This document shows, one piece after another, positions 51,913 to 61,422 of a DNA stretch of 64,000 nucleotides. Within the stretch, counting starts at the first letter, position 1. Each line of letters begins with the position of its first letter. The translations under genes and the position numbers were made by a program. Location: the NCBI RefSeq assembly GCF_009827515.1, contig NZ_WTYO01000006.1:86616-150615 (forward strand), written 5' to 3'. The notes beneath the pieces are model-generated. The model saw only the letters and a program-made list of their open reading frames with translations, made no database searches and was not told where the DNA came from. This DNA comes from Pelagerythrobacter marinus (GTDB taxonomy: Bacteria > Pseudomonadota > Alphaproteobacteria > Sphingomonadales > Sphingomonadaceae).

Positions 51913-53186
51913 AACTGTTGTCTTCGCTGCGCCCGAATACCCTGGTCCCCGGCACGCTGGCTTTCGCCGCGATGGCCCTCGCGCCCGCGGCGCTGGCGCA
52001 GACGCCCGAACAGGTCGCCGAGGCCGCGCTGGAGGCCGCGCCCGTGTTCGACGGGCACAACGACGTGCCGATCCAGCTGCGCGCGCGCCTGCAGAACATG
52101 ATCGCCGATTTCGACTTCGTCGACACGACCGATACCGGCGCCGAGGACGGGCGCACGATGCATACCGACCTCACGCGCCTGCGCGAAGGCAAAGTCGGGG
52201 CGCAGTTCTGGTCGGTCTACGTCTCGCCCGCGATGGAGGAGCCGGAAGCCGTCCAGGCGACGATCGAGCAGATCGACGTCACCCGCCGGCTGATCGATCG
52301 CTATCCCGACGACCTGGCGCTGGCGCTGACCGCCGACGACGTCGAGCGCGCGGTGCGCGAAGGGCGGATCGCCTCGCTGATGGGGATGGAAGGCGGCCAT
52401 TCGATCGGCTCCAGCCTGGCCGTCCTGCGCCAGATGTACGCGATCGGCGCGCGCTACCTGACGCTCACCCATTCGCGCAACACGCCCTGGGCGGACAGCG
52501 CCACCGACGATCCCGAGCACGGCGGGCTGACCGATTTCGGCCGCCAGGTCGTGCGCGAGATGAACCGGCTCGGCATGCTGGTCGATCTCAGCCATGTCAG
52601 CGAAGCGACGATGGCCGACGTGCTCGATATCGCGAGCGCGCCGGTGATCTTCAGCCACTCGGGCGCGCGGGCGATCAACGGCCACGCGCGCAACGTGCCC
52701 GATTCGATCCTCCGTCGCCTGCCGGAAAACGGCGGCGTGGTCATGGTCGTCGGCCTGCCGGGTTACCTGAGCGAGGACATGCGGCAGTGGAACGCCCGCC
52801 GGCAGGCGGAGCGGGCGCGGCTGGAATCGCTCTGGCAGGGGCAGCCGGACAGCGCCGCCGCCGCGCTCGAGGCATGGGACGCGGCGAACCCCGCGCCGAC
52901 CGCGACGATCGCCGACATGGCCGATCATATCGATCACGTCCGCCAGGTGGCGGGGATCGACCATATCGGCATCGGCGGCGATTACGACGGGATGCCCACC
53001 GGCCCGCAGGGGATGGAGGACGTTTCGGGATACCCGGCGCTGTTCGTCGAACTGGCGCGCCGCGGCTATAGCCAGGCGGACCTGGAAAAGATCGCGATGG
53101 GCAATGTCCTGCGCGCGATGCGGCAGGCCGAAGCGGTCGCCGCGGCCCAGGCGGACATGGACCCGATCGAAACCCCGGCATCGTAA
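51909..53186 (+). CDS. Exported membrane-dipeptidase family M19 peptidase
   Basis: 425 residues from the ATG at 51909, coupled to the preceding frame by ATGA. Signal peptide to about residue 30 (LAPAALAQ). Zinc-site residues: DGHND (His50/Asp52), the bridging Glu in MGMEGGHSIG, and two histidines in DLSHVSEA and FSHSGARAINGHARN, plus the Asp in IGGDYDGMP. Cleaves dipeptides, possibly D-amino-acid-containing. Translation may be affected by the upstream nonsense codon. Confidence 0.93.
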   Translation: MKLLSSLRPNTLVPGTLAFAAMALAPAALAQTPEQVAEAALEAAPVFDGHNDVPIQLRARLQNMIADFDFVDTTDTGAEDGRTMHTDLTRLREGKVGAQFWSVYVSPAMEEPEAVQATIEQIDVTRRLIDRYPDDLALALTADDVERAVREGRIASLMGMEGGHSIGSSLAVLRQMYAIGARYLTLTHSRNTPWADSATDDPEHGGLTDFGRQVVREMNRLGMLVDLSHVSEATMADVLDIASAPVIFSHSGARAINGHARNVPDSILRRLPENGGVVMVVGLPGYLSEDMRQWNARRQAERARLESLWQGQPDSAAAALEAWDAANPAPTATIADMADHIDHVRQVAGIDHIGIGGDYDGMPTGPQGMEDVSGYPALFVELARRGYSQADLEKIAMGNVLRAMRQAEAVAAAQADMDPIETPAS

Positions 53187-53214
53187 CCGCCGGGCGAGGG
53201 CGGCAGCGCGAGGG

Positions 53215-53400
53215 TCAGTCGGACTTCCTGTCGGGCAGGCCCTCGCGATCGGTTTCCGCGAGCTCTTCCAGTTCGCTCTCGCTCATCGAATCGTACATCT
53301 GTTTCGACGCGCCCTGCAGGTCGGACACTTTCGTCTCCCCGCGCTTGGCGGAAAGCGCGGCACCGGCCGCCTTCTGCTGGGCTTTCGATCGGGCGGGCAT
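53215..53400 (-). CDS. DUF3008 family small protein
   Basis: 61 residues. Matches DUF3008: MPARSKAQQKAAGAALSAKR, MYDSMSESELEELAETDREG and a basic end. Strongly charged and helical. Found in many sphingomonads and rhizobia near stress genes; function unknown. Ribosome site AGGAGGAACT. Confidence 0.88.
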   Translation of the reverse strand: MPARSKAQQKAAGAALSAKRGETKVSDLQGASKQMYDSMSESELEELAETDREGLPDRKSD

Positions 53401-53447
53401 GGCCAGTTCCTCCTGTAATCGGGTCGGGGGGCGGCCCCCGGCGCGGA

Positions 53448-53756
53448 TCAGGTGCCGACGCGGCCCGGGTCGTCCGCCGGGCTGTCGTTGCCCTCTACCG
53501 CGCCCTCGATATCATCGAAGCGATCGTCGACGATGCTGTCGGTACCGGTGTCGCGTTCCTGGGCCTCGATCCGGCCGCTGACATTGCCCTCGCTCTCGAC
53601 GTCGCCCTGGGTCAGGGCGCCGGTGACCCAGATCACGGTGAGCGCCGCAATCGCGAGGAAAGTGCCGACGATCAGGACCCAGCGCACGACGCCTTCCTTC
53701 GAGCCGCCGCTCGCCTCGGTTTCGTTCATGTGAACTTCGTCGCCCCGTCGTTCCAT
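53448..53756 (-). CDS. Hypothetical single-span membrane protein
   Basis: 102 residues from the ATG at 53756 (GGGAGC site eight bases upstream); ATG 53729 is an alternative. One membrane helix at about 26-48 (WVLIVGTFLAIAALTVIWVT). The C-terminal 50 residues are very acidic (EGNVSG, DSIVDDRFDDIEG). No family recognised; a small membrane-anchored acidic protein, orientation unknown. Confidence 0.7.
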   Translation of the reverse strand: MERRGDEVHMNETEASGGSKEGVVRWVLIVGTFLAIAALTVIWVTGALTQGDVESEGNVSGRIEAQERDTGTDSIVDDRFDDIEGAVEGNDSPADDPGRVGT

Positions 53757-53855
53757 CGTTCTTGCTCCCGTAAACGCGACCCAGATGGGCCAACTACGCA
53801 CGGGAAGGGCGAATGTTCCTGTTCCGTGCGCGGGAGCGTGCCCCGCGCCGGGGCG

Positions 53856-54677
53856 TCAGTCGCGCAGCAGGTCGTTGATCCCGGTCTTCGCGCGGGTCTG
53901 CGCGTCGACGGTCTTCACGATCACCGCGCAGGCCAGCGACGGGCCGCCGTCGGGATCGGGCAGGGTGCCGGGCACGACGACCGAGTAGGGCGGGATCGCG
54001 CCGCGGGTGATCCGGCCGGTCGCGCGGTCCACGATCTTGGTCGACTGGGTGATGAACACGCCCATCGCGACCACGCTGCCTTCGCCGACGATGACCCCTT
54101 CGACGATTTCGGAGCGCGCGCCGATGAAGCAGTTGTCGCCGATGATGGTCGGGTTCGCCTGCAGCGGCTCGAGCACGCCGCCGATTCCGGCGCCGGCGGA
54201 AATGTGGCAATTGCTGCCCACTTGCGCGCAGCTGCCGACCGATGCCCAGGTATCGACCATCGTGCCGTCGCCGACATAGGCCCCGATGTTGACGAAGCTG
54301 GGCATCAGCACCACGCCCTTGCCGATATGGCTGCCGCGGCGCACGATCGCGCCGGGCACGACGCGGAAGCCGCCGGCGGCGAAGCGGCCTTCGTCCCAGC
54401 CATCGAACTTGCTCGGCACCTTGTCGTAGGCGGGCGCGCCCACCGCGCCTTCGATCACCGCGTTGTCGCGCAGGCGGAAGCTGAGGAGGACGGCCTTCTT
54501 CAGCCACTGGTTGACCTTCCAGCCGCCTTCCCCGTCAGGCTCCGCCACGCGGGCCTTGCCGCTGTCGATCAGCTCGATCGCGGCTTCGACCTGGTCGCGG
54601 ATGGCGGTCGAGCCGGGGCCGACCTCGGCGCGGTTTTCCCAGGCGGCTTCGATGGCGGATTCGAGTTCGGCGGACAT
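53856..54677 (-). CDS. dapD: 2,3,4,5-tetrahydropyridine-2,6-dicarboxylate N-succinyltransferase
   Basis: Lysine/diaminopimelate pathway enzyme. 273 residues. N-terminal helical domain ([19 protein letters not shown]), then left-handed beta-helix hexapeptide repeats: [40 protein letters not shown] and [20 protein letters not shown]. Trimeric, uses succinyl-CoA. Monocistronic as far as seen. Confidence 0.97.
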   Translation of the reverse strand: MSAELESAIEAAWENRAEVGPGSTAIRDQVEAAIELIDSGKARVAEPDGEGGWKVNQWLKKAVLLSFRLRDNAVIEGAVGAPAYDKVPSKFDGWDEGRFAAGGFRVVPGAIVRRGSHIGKGVVLMPSFVNIGAYVGDGTMVDTWASVGSCAQVGSNCHISAGAGIGGVLEPLQANPTIIGDNCFIGARSEIVEGVIVGEGSVVAMGVFITQSTKIVDRATGRITRGAIPPYSVVVPGTLPDPDGGPSLACAVIVKTVDAQTRAKTGINDLLRD

Positions 54678-54744
54678 GGCGGCGCTCCGGTCGGTTGCAG
54701 TTGGCCCCGGCTGCTAGCGGCCCCGCGTCCGCGCGGCAAGAAAG

Positions 54745-55815
54745 CTAATCCAGGCCCGCTGCTTGCGCGAATTGATAGGCGCGATCGACCAGCGGCCCGA
54801 CGCGTTCGGACATCGTCTTGGCATGGGCGGAGGAGGCCGTGCCGTCGATCACGCGTTTCTTGATCCCCTGCATGATCCCCGCCAGCCGGAACAGGTTGTA
54901 GGCGAAGTACCAGTCCATCGGCGGAACCGGGTAGCCGGTGCGCGCGACATAGCGATCGACCGCCTGATCGACCGTGGGAATGCCCAGCGCCGCGAGGTCG
55001 AGCCCGCCCAGGCCCGCCCGCCCGTCGGCCGGGCTGTACCAGTTGAGCATGAGGTAGGCGAAGTCGGCCACCGGGTCGCCCAGCGTCGAAAGCTCCCAGT
55101 CGAGCACGGCGATCACGCGGTTTTCGGTCTTGTGGAAGATCATGTTGTCGAGCCGGTAGTCGCCGTGGACCACGCTCGATTCATGCTGCGGCGGGACGGT
55201 CTGCGGCAGCCATTCGATCAGCCGGTCCATCTTGGGCAGCGGCTCGGTTTCCGAAAGGCGATACTGCTTGGTCCAGCGGGCGATCTGGCGCGCGCAGTAA
55301 TCGGCCGGCTTGCCGAAATCGCCCATGCCGATGGCCTGCGGGTCCTTCAGGTGGAGATCGGCGATCGTGTCGATCATCGCGTGGTAGATCTCGCGCCGCT
55401 GGTCCGGCGTGCAGCCGGGCAGCGCCCCGTTCCACAAGGAACGGCCATCGGCGAGATCCATCACGAAGAACTTCGACCCGATCACCTCCGGGTCTTCGCA
55501 CAGGCCGTAAGTCCGCGGCACGGGGAAGCCGGTGGGCCCCAGCGAGGACATGGCCTTGTATTCGCGGTCCACCGCGTGCGCGCTGGGCAGGAGCTTGCCG
55601 AACGGCTGGCGCCGCAGGACGTAGGACTGCTTCGGCGTGTCCACGCGGTAGGTCGGGTTCGACTGGCCGCCCTTGAACTTGGACAGCGAGACCGGCCCGG
55701 CGAAGCCGGCGACGTTCGCCTCCATCCACGCGGTCAGCGCGGCCTCGTCCAGCCGGTCGCGCTCGGGCACGGCGATCGTGCCCACCATTTCCTTCTCGTA
55801 GTCGATTTCGGCCAT
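54745..55815 (-). CDS. APH-fold phosphotransferase (ACAD10/11 N-domain-like)
   Basis: 356 residues. Aminoglycoside-phosphotransferase fold: substrate strand NPTYRVD, the catalytic loop HGDYRLDN (217-224) and metal-site DWELSTLGDP (239-248). This type is fused to or sits next to acyl-CoA dehydrogenases, where it phosphorylates hydroxylated acyl-CoA in 4-hydroxy-acid catabolism. The ADH and ACAD genes just upstream on the same strand fit. Not an antibiotic-resistance enzyme by context. Confidence 0.88.
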   Translation of the reverse strand: MAEIDYEKEMVGTIAVPERDRLDEAALTAWMEANVAGFAGPVSLSKFKGGQSNPTYRVDTPKQSYVLRRQPFGKLLPSAHAVDREYKAMSSLGPTGFPVPRTYGLCEDPEVIGSKFFVMDLADGRSLWNGALPGCTPDQRREIYHAMIDTIADLHLKDPQAIGMGDFGKPADYCARQIARWTKQYRLSETEPLPKMDRLIEWLPQTVPPQHESSVVHGDYRLDNMIFHKTENRVIAVLDWELSTLGDPVADFAYLMLNWYSPADGRAGLGGLDLAALGIPTVDQAVDRYVARTGYPVPPMDWYFAYNLFRLAGIMQGIKKRVIDGTASSAHAKTMSERVGPLVDRAYQFAQAAGLD

Positions 55816-55893
55816 TTCACCTCGTCCCTTGGGGCGGGGCGGCGGAACCTGCCGCCGCCCCGCCGGGTCTTTTCGCCGCCTTGGCGTTCGCCG

Positions 55894-56982
55894 CTAGTCG
55901 AACACGATCACGCTGCGGGCGCTGTGCCCGGCGCGCATCTTGTCGAACCCGGCGTTGATCTCCTCCAGCGGGATGCGCTCGGCAATGATCGTGTCGAGAT
56001 CCAGCAGCCCGCGCATGTAGAAATCGACCAGCCGCGGCAGGTCCACCGGGAAGTGGTTCATCCCCATGATCGCGCCTTGCAGCTTCTTGCCCGAGAGCAG
56101 GTCCATCGCGCCGAGGCCGACCTTGCAGTCGAGCGGCATCATGCCGAGGATCGTCGCCGTCCCGCCGCGCCGCAGGACCTTGACCGCGAGATCGGCGCTC
56201 GCCTGGCGCCCGACCGCCTCGATCGCGTGATCGACGCCGTCGCCCGCAATGCGCACGACCTGTTCGGCCGCGTCGTCGGCCAGGGCATCGACCGTGTGCG
56301 TCGCGCCCAGCGTTTCGGCCAGCGCGCGCTTTTCGGGCAGGGGATCGACCGCGATCACTTTCCCCGCCCCGGCGATCCGGGCGGCGTTGATCGTCGCCAG
56401 GCCCACGCCGCCGCAGCCGATCACCGCGACCGTTTCGCCCGGCACCAGCTTGCAGGCGTTGAACACCGCGCCCGCGCCGGTCGTGACCGCGCAGCCGATC
56501 ACCGCGGCGCGATCGAGCGGCATGTCCTTGTCGATCGCGACGCAGGCGTGTTCGTGGATCAGCATCTGTTCGGCGAAGGCGGACAGGTTCAGCAACTGCA
56601 TCACCGGCTCCCCCCCGTCGCGGGTCAGGCGCGGGGCCTGCCCTTTCCCGCGCCGGGTATCGCCGCCCAGGCACAGCGCCATGCGCCCGGTCACGCAGAA
56701 TTCGCAGTGGCCGCAGAAGGCGCTGAGGCAGGTGACCACGTGATCGCCCGGCTTCACCGTCTTCACCTCGCTGCCGACCGCGCGCACCACGCCGGCCGCC
56801 TCGTGCCCGGGCACGAGCGGCAGGGCGTGGGGATAGGCGCCGTCGATGAAGTGCAGGTCCGAATGGCACAGGCCGCAGGCCCGCGTGTCGATCAGCACCT
56901 CGTGCGGCAGCGGGTCGGCCACCGCGATCTCGCCGATCACCAGCCCTTCGCCGGGCTTTTCGAGGATTGCCGCCTTCGCCAT
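55894..56982 (-). CDS. Zinc-dependent alcohol dehydrogenase (MDR)
   Basis: 362 residues from the ATG at 56982, whose TGATG overlap links it to the ACAD gene. Catalytic zinc ligands lie in ACGLCHSDLH and PGHEAAGVVRAVG; structural zinc cysteines in CLSAFCGHCEFCVTGRMALC. NAD-binding GCGGVG. Probably acts on an alcohol or hydroxyacyl intermediate in the same pathway as its neighbours; exact substrate unknown. Confidence 0.92.
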   Translation of the reverse strand: MAKAAILEKPGEGLVIGEIAVADPLPHEVLIDTRACGLCHSDLHFIDGAYPHALPLVPGHEAAGVVRAVGSEVKTVKPGDHVVTCLSAFCGHCEFCVTGRMALCLGGDTRRGKGQAPRLTRDGGEPVMQLLNLSAFAEQMLIHEHACVAIDKDMPLDRAAVIGCAVTTGAGAVFNACKLVPGETVAVIGCGGVGLATINAARIAGAGKVIAVDPLPEKRALAETLGATHTVDALADDAAEQVVRIAGDGVDHAIEAVGRQASADLAVKVLRRGGTATILGMMPLDCKVGLGAMDLLSGKKLQGAIMGMNHFPVDLPRLVDFYMRGLLDLDTIIAERIPLEEINAGFDKMRAGHSARSVIVFD

Positions 56983-58268
56983 CAGCGCGTGGCCCCCATG
57001 TCGCCCGAGCTGACCGCGTCGCTGGCCGGCTGGGGGGAGTGCTTGGCGAACTCCATCCGCGCGATCGACCGCGCGTGGACTTCGTCCGGCCCGTCCGCCA
57101 GGCGCAGCGTGCGCTGGTGGGCATAGGCCTTGGCGAGGCCGAAGTCGTTCGACACCCCGCCGCCGCCGTGGGCCTGGATCGCGTCGTCGATGATCTTCAG
57201 CGCCATGTTCGGCGCCTGGACCTTGATCATGGCGATTTCCTGCTTGGCGGTCTTGTTGCCGACCTTGTCCATCATGTCCGCCGCCTTCAGGCACAGCAGG
57301 CGCGTCATCTCGATGTCGATCCGCGCGCGGGCGACCCGCTCTTCCCAGACCGAGTGCTTGTAGATCGCCTTGCCGAACGCCTCGCGCGCCTGCAGCCGCT
57401 CGCACATCCGGGCCAGCGCCTCTTCCGCGACCCCGATCGTGCGCATGCAGTGGTGGATGCGGCCCGGGCCGAGGCGGCCCTGCGCGATCTCGAACCCGCG
57501 CCCTTCGCCCAGCAGCAGGTTTTCCGCCGGCACGCGCACGTTTTCCAGCGCGATTTCCATGTGGCCGTGGGGCGCATCGTCGTAACCGAACACCGGCAGG
57601 TGGCGCTCGATCGTGACGCCCTCTGCATCGAGCGGCATGACGATCATCGATTGCTGCGCGTGGCGCTGGGCGTTGAAATCGGTCTTGCCCATGACGATCG
57701 CGACCTTGCAGCGCGGGTCGCCTGCGCCCGAGGACCACCACTTGCGCCCGTTGATCACGTAGTGATCGCCGTCGCGTTCGATCCGGGTTTCGATATTGGT
57801 CGCGTCGGAACTGGCAACGCCGGGCTCGGTCATCAGGAAGGCGGAGCGGATTTCCCCCTCCATCAGCGGCTTGAGCCACTGGTCCTTCTGCGCCCGCGTG
57901 CCGTAGCGGTGGAACACTTCCATGTTGCCGGTATCGGGGGCGGAGCAGTTGAACACTTCGCTGGCCCAGCCGATCCGGCCCATTTCCTCGGCGCAGAGCG
58001 CATATTCGAGGTTGGTCAGGCCCGGGCCGTCGAACTCGAACGTGTCGTCCACGTGGCTCAGCTGGCCCTGCGGGGGCATGAACAGGTTCCAGATGCCCTG
58101 CGCCTTGGCCTTGGCCTTCATGTCCTCGACGATCGGGATCACTTTCCAGCGATCGCCTTCGGCATCCTGGCGGGCGTAAGTCTCGGCATTGGGGCGCACG
58201 TTCGTCTCGATGAAGTCGCGCACGCGGTCGCGCCAGTACTGCTGCCTCTCGGTGGGTTCGAAGTCCAT
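56982..58268 (-). CDS. Acyl-CoA dehydrogenase
   Basis: FAD enzyme, 428 residues, full length. Blocks: [40 protein letters not shown] and, near the end, [20 protein letters not shown] with the C-terminal [20 protein letters not shown]. Such forms prefer long or branched acyl-CoA. With the zinc ADH and phosphotransferase it forms a three-gene minus-strand group. Confidence 0.94.
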   Translation of the reverse strand: MDFEPTERQQYWRDRVRDFIETNVRPNAETYARQDAEGDRWKVIPIVEDMKAKAKAQGIWNLFMPPQGQLSHVDDTFEFDGPGLTNLEYALCAEEMGRIGWASEVFNCSAPDTGNMEVFHRYGTRAQKDQWLKPLMEGEIRSAFLMTEPGVASSDATNIETRIERDGDHYVINGRKWWSSGAGDPRCKVAIVMGKTDFNAQRHAQQSMIVMPLDAEGVTIERHLPVFGYDDAPHGHMEIALENVRVPAENLLLGEGRGFEIAQGRLGPGRIHHCMRTIGVAEEALARMCERLQAREAFGKAIYKHSVWEERVARARIDIEMTRLLCLKAADMMDKVGNKTAKQEIAMIKVQAPNMALKIIDDAIQAHGGGGVSNDFGLAKAYAHQRTLRLADGPDEVHARSIARMEFAKHSPQPASDAVSSGDMGATR

Positions 58269-58363
58269 CTTGCTAGCCGTTCCTCTCTAGGATCTCGTTT
58301 CGTTGCGGTGTGAAACTGGCAGAGGCGCGTGCCCGCGCCAAGCTGCAATCGCGGGTGACCGGA

Positions 58364-59800
58364 TCATGGTGCAGCGCCTCCGGCCTCGGGATCGGCGCGC
58401 GCCGCGGCGTCGAGCGCGGCCAGCCGCGCCTCGTGATCGGCGCGGTCGATCGGGAAACGGGCCAGCCACCAGGCGGAGAAGGCGCCGAGCAGGGCGATCA
58501 TCACGCAATATTGCACGATCACCGCGTCGATCACCGGCTCGGCCACGCTGCCGGGGGTGGCGTCGGTCGGCAGGCCGGAGAGCGAGACGATGATCCCGGC
58601 GCTGAGAATGCCCAGGCCCGTCGCGCATTTCTGCACGAACCAGTTGCCCGAATAGAACGCCCCTTCCGCCCGGCGGCCGGTGCGTTCTTCGAACGCTTCG
58701 ACGATTTCGGCGACCATCGACGATGCCGAAACCAGCACCATCACCGTGAAACAGTTGCTGACCAGAACGAACGCGAACAGCATCGCGGTGGACGCGGTGC
58801 CGCCGACCTCGGGCCACATCCCGGCCAGCCGCAGGCCGTAGGGGATCAACCAGAACGCCGCGCCCAGGATCGTCGCGCCCGAAGCCACGCGAATCTTGCC
58901 GAACCGGCGATGGAGCGCGCCCAGCGACAGGAACACGACGATGACGCTGGCGAGAAGCACGAAAGGATAGGTCGCCAGCGCGCTCTCGGTGAACTCCCAC
59001 ACGAAATAGAACAGGTAATTGGACAGCGCGAACGTCATCCCCTGGGTGATGTAGGCGGCGACGGCCCCCAGCGCGAAGATCAGGAAGGCGCGCTCGGAGA
59101 ACGATTCGGCGATCTCGGCGAAGGCGGTCCGCAGATGGAAGCGCGGCGGCCGCGCGTCGGGATAGCGGGCGACGAACTTGTGCTGGCCCAGCGCGGAAAG
59201 CAGGGTGGTGACGACGATCACGACCGCCCCGACGAGGCCGTAAGTGCGATAGCCGTCGCGGTCGAGCAGGCTCTCGCTCAGGAACACGCTGTAGGTCAGG
59301 AACAGCAGGGCGAGCCCGCCGGTCCAGCCGAACAGGTAGCGATAGCGGAACAGCGTCGTGCGTTCGTCGTAATCGCGCGTCAGCTCGGGCACGAGCGCGG
59401 CCGAGGGGACTTCGCAGGCGGACAGCAGCAGGCGGATCACGATCGCCATGCCCAGCAGGAGGGCGAAGCTGGGCGGCCCGTCGACCGGCGGCGACCACAG
59501 CACGTACCAGGCGATGCCCAGGGGCAGCGGGGCGAGGTAGAGCCAGGGCAGGCGCCGGCCCCAGCGCGAATAAGTGCGGTCCGACAGGTTGCCCAGCAGC
59601 GGATCGACGAAGGCATCGACGATCAGCGCCAGGACCAGCGCGAGGCTGACCAGCCAGGCCTCCATCCCCAGGACGAGGTTGTAGAACGTCAGCAGGAAGA
59701 CGGAAAAACCGTTGTCCTTCACCCCGAAGGCGATCGAGCCGACGCCGTTCGCCAGCTTGATCCGCATCGGCAGCGGGCCGCTCCTTGCCGGCGCGCTCAT
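58364..59800 (-). CDS. MFS transporter of the GPH/MFS_2 sugar-cation symporter type
   Basis: 478 residues from the ATG at 59800 (MSAPARSG); the frame extends to 59986 without homology. Twelve helices. MFS_2 marks: KLANGVGSIAFGVKDNGFSV, DAFVDPLLGNLSDRTYSRWG and RRLPWLYLAPLPLGI. This family carries sugars, glucuronides or lysolipids; in this catabolic region a non-sugar substrate is possible. A 43-codon upstream frame ends in an ATGA overlap with this start. Confidence 0.88.
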   Translation of the reverse strand: MSAPARSGPLPMRIKLANGVGSIAFGVKDNGFSVFLLTFYNLVLGMEAWLVSLALVLALIVDAFVDPLLGNLSDRTYSRWGRRLPWLYLAPLPLGIAWYVLWSPPVDGPPSFALLLGMAIVIRLLLSACEVPSAALVPELTRDYDERTTLFRYRYLFGWTGGLALLFLTYSVFLSESLLDRDGYRTYGLVGAVVIVVTTLLSALGQHKFVARYPDARPPRFHLRTAFAEIAESFSERAFLIFALGAVAAYITQGMTFALSNYLFYFVWEFTESALATYPFVLLASVIVVFLSLGALHRRFGKIRVASGATILGAAFWLIPYGLRLAGMWPEVGGTASTAMLFAFVLVSNCFTVMVLVSASSMVAEIVEAFEERTGRRAEGAFYSGNWFVQKCATGLGILSAGIIVSLSGLPTDATPGSVAEPVIDAVIVQYCVMIALLGAFSAWWLARFPIDRADHEARLAALDAAARADPEAGGAAP

Positions 59801-59928
59801 GCCCGCGACGCCGCCCGTCGCGTGCCCGAGAACCGGGCCGTGGGTTGGGCCGGGATCGGGGCCGCGATTGGCGCAGGGATGCGGGCCGCACGGGGCGTCG
59901 CGGGGCCCGTCAGGGCTCGATCGATCAT
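59797..59928 (-). CDS. Possible 43-codon leader ORF coupled to the transporter gene
   Basis: ATG at 59928 preceded by GGGAGGAGAGG, the best ribosome site in this gap; the transporter itself has a weak one. The frame runs 43 codons, MIDRALTGPATPRAARIPAP in part, Ala/Pro/Arg-rich, and its TGA overlaps the transporter ATG (ATGA). It may be a leader peptide ensuring translation of the transporter, or simply an untranslated frame. Confidence 0.35.
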   Translation of the reverse strand: MIDRALTGPATPRAARIPAPIAAPIPAQPTARFSGTRRAASRA

Positions 59929-60111
59929 GCAGGCCTCTCCTCCCGATTTCGGCCCCTGAGCTTACGGGAAGGTAAACTTGCGTCAACGCGCTTGTGATGA
60001 CGTTACGGCATGGCGGAACGGCACGATCGCGCTTGCGGTCCGGGGCCGAATCACCTTAACCTGCACGTAAAGCTGGCGGCATTCGACCGTCCCCGTTTTC
60101 CCGAGAGGAGC
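59801..60111. other. 311-base divergent intergenic region
   Basis: Lies between the transporter (minus) and the acyl-CoA dehydrogenase (plus). It holds the possible leader ORF, the promoter/operator described separately and the GAGAGGAG ribosome site for the plus gene at about 60103-60110. Nothing else recognised. Confidence 0.7.
59962..59986 (-). promoter_or_regulatory. Possible promoter with internal operator for the transporter gene
   Basis: On minus, TTGACG (59986-59981) followed after 16 bases by TAAGCT (59964-59959 region) looks like -35/-10. Between them lies the inverted repeat TTACGGGAAGGTAA (59962-59975), TTAC/GTAA arms, where a repressor or MerR-type activator could bind. Visual call only. 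Confidence 0.3.
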
Positions 60112-61284
60112 ATGCCTGAAATGTCGGATCTGGACACCTTTCGCGCCGAGACGCGCGCCTGGCTCGAAGCCAATTGCCCGCCCGAGATGCGCGAGCCCGT
60201 GCAGGGCGAGGACGACGTGTACTGGGGCGGCCGCAAGGCCACGTTCAAGAGCGAGGCGCAGAAGGCCTGGTTCGAGGCCTGCCGCGACAAGGGCTATACC
60301 GTCCCGGCCTGGCCGCGCGAATATGGCGGGGCGGGGCTCTCCCCGGCCGAGGCCAAGGTCCTGCGCGAGGAAATGGCGCGCATCAACGCCCGCCCGCCGC
60401 TGTCGAGCTTCGGCATCTGGATGCTCGGCCCGGCGTTGCTGAAGTTCGGCACCGAGGAACAGAAGCGCAAGTACCTGAACGAGATCGCCCGCGGCGAGAT
60501 CCGCTGGTGCCAGGGCTATTCGGAGCCGGGCTCGGGCTCCGACCTCGTCAGCCTGCAGACGTTTGGCGAGGACAAGGGCGATCACTGGGTCGTCAACGGC
60601 CAGAAGATCTGGACCAGCTATGCCGACAAGGCGGACTGGATCTTCTGCCTCGTCCGCACCGACAAGACGAACAAGTACCAGGGCATCACGTTCATGCTGT
60701 TCGACATGGAGTCGCCCGGCGTCTCGACCAAGCCGATCCTGCTGATCAGCGGCAACAGCCCCTTCTGCGAAACGTTCTTCGACGACGTGAAGGTGCCGAA
60801 AGACCAGTACGTGGGCGAGATCAACCGCGGCTGGGACGTGGCCAAGTACCTGCTGGGGCACGAGCGCGAGATGATTTCGGGCGCCGACAACTCCGAACGC
60901 GGCGCGGGCATCGGCGCGATGCTGAAGCGCCAGGCGGGCGAGCTGGACCCGGTCCTGCGCGCAGAGCTGGCGATGTTCGACGTCGACGCCCTGGCCTTTT
61001 CCGCGATGGGGGAGAAGTTCCTCGACGAGATCAAGGTCGGCAAGGCGCACCCGGCGCAGCCGAACATGATGAAATACGCCGGGACCGAGCTGAACAAACG
61101 CCGGCACGAGCTGCTGATGGCGGCCGGCGGGTCGGCCGCGCTCGAATGGGACAGCGAGGAATCGCGTGGCGGCGCCGCGGCGCGGTCGTGGCTGCGGACC
61201 AAGGCCAATTCGATCGAGGGCGGGACGAGCGAGGTCATGCTCAACGTCATCGCCAAGCGTATTCTGGAGCTGCCGGGGGCTTGA
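60112..61284 (+). CDS. Acyl-CoA dehydrogenase (first of an adjacent pair)
   Basis: 390 residues from the ATG at 60112 with GAGAGGAG upstream. Blocks: WCQGYSEPGSGSDLVSLQT, VVNGQKIWTSYADKADW and the FAD-binding end EGGTSEVMLNVIAKRIL. The pattern (EAxCPP start, GGAGLSP region, FGIWMLGPAL) matches FadE forms that act on bulky CoA esters. The next gene is a second, different ACAD, as in heterotetrameric steroid-side-chain enzymes. Confidence 0.94.
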   Translation: MPEMSDLDTFRAETRAWLEANCPPEMREPVQGEDDVYWGGRKATFKSEAQKAWFEACRDKGYTVPAWPREYGGAGLSPAEAKVLREEMARINARPPLSSFGIWMLGPALLKFGTEEQKRKYLNEIARGEIRWCQGYSEPGSGSDLVSLQTFGEDKGDHWVVNGQKIWTSYADKADWIFCLVRTDKTNKYQGITFMLFDMESPGVSTKPILLISGNSPFCETFFDDVKVPKDQYVGEINRGWDVAKYLLGHEREMISGADNSERGAGIGAMLKRQAGELDPVLRAELAMFDVDALAFSAMGEKFLDEIKVGKAHPAQPNMMKYAGTELNKRRHELLMAAGGSAALEWDSEESRGGAAARSWLRTKANSIEGGTSEVMLNVIAKRILELPGA

Positions 61285-61292
61285 ACCGATTT

Positions 61293-61314
61293 CCCCTCCC
61301 GCTTGCGGGAGGGG
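61293..61314. repeat. Dispersed hairpin repeat, copy A
   Basis: CCCCTCCCGC, TT, GCGGGAGGGG: perfect 10-bp stem, followed by a G-rich flank. A near-identical element lies at 62569-62590; both are in intergenic gaps of this operon. Confidence 0.75.
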
Positions 61315-61422
61315 CCGGGGGCGGGCCTCGGCCGACGTGCCTGCCCCGTTGCGATCAGGGCTTGCCGCAAGGGGCAGGCCGCGCTCCGCTTCCGCGCGCG
61401 GGAGGGAGCCAGGGAGAAAGAA

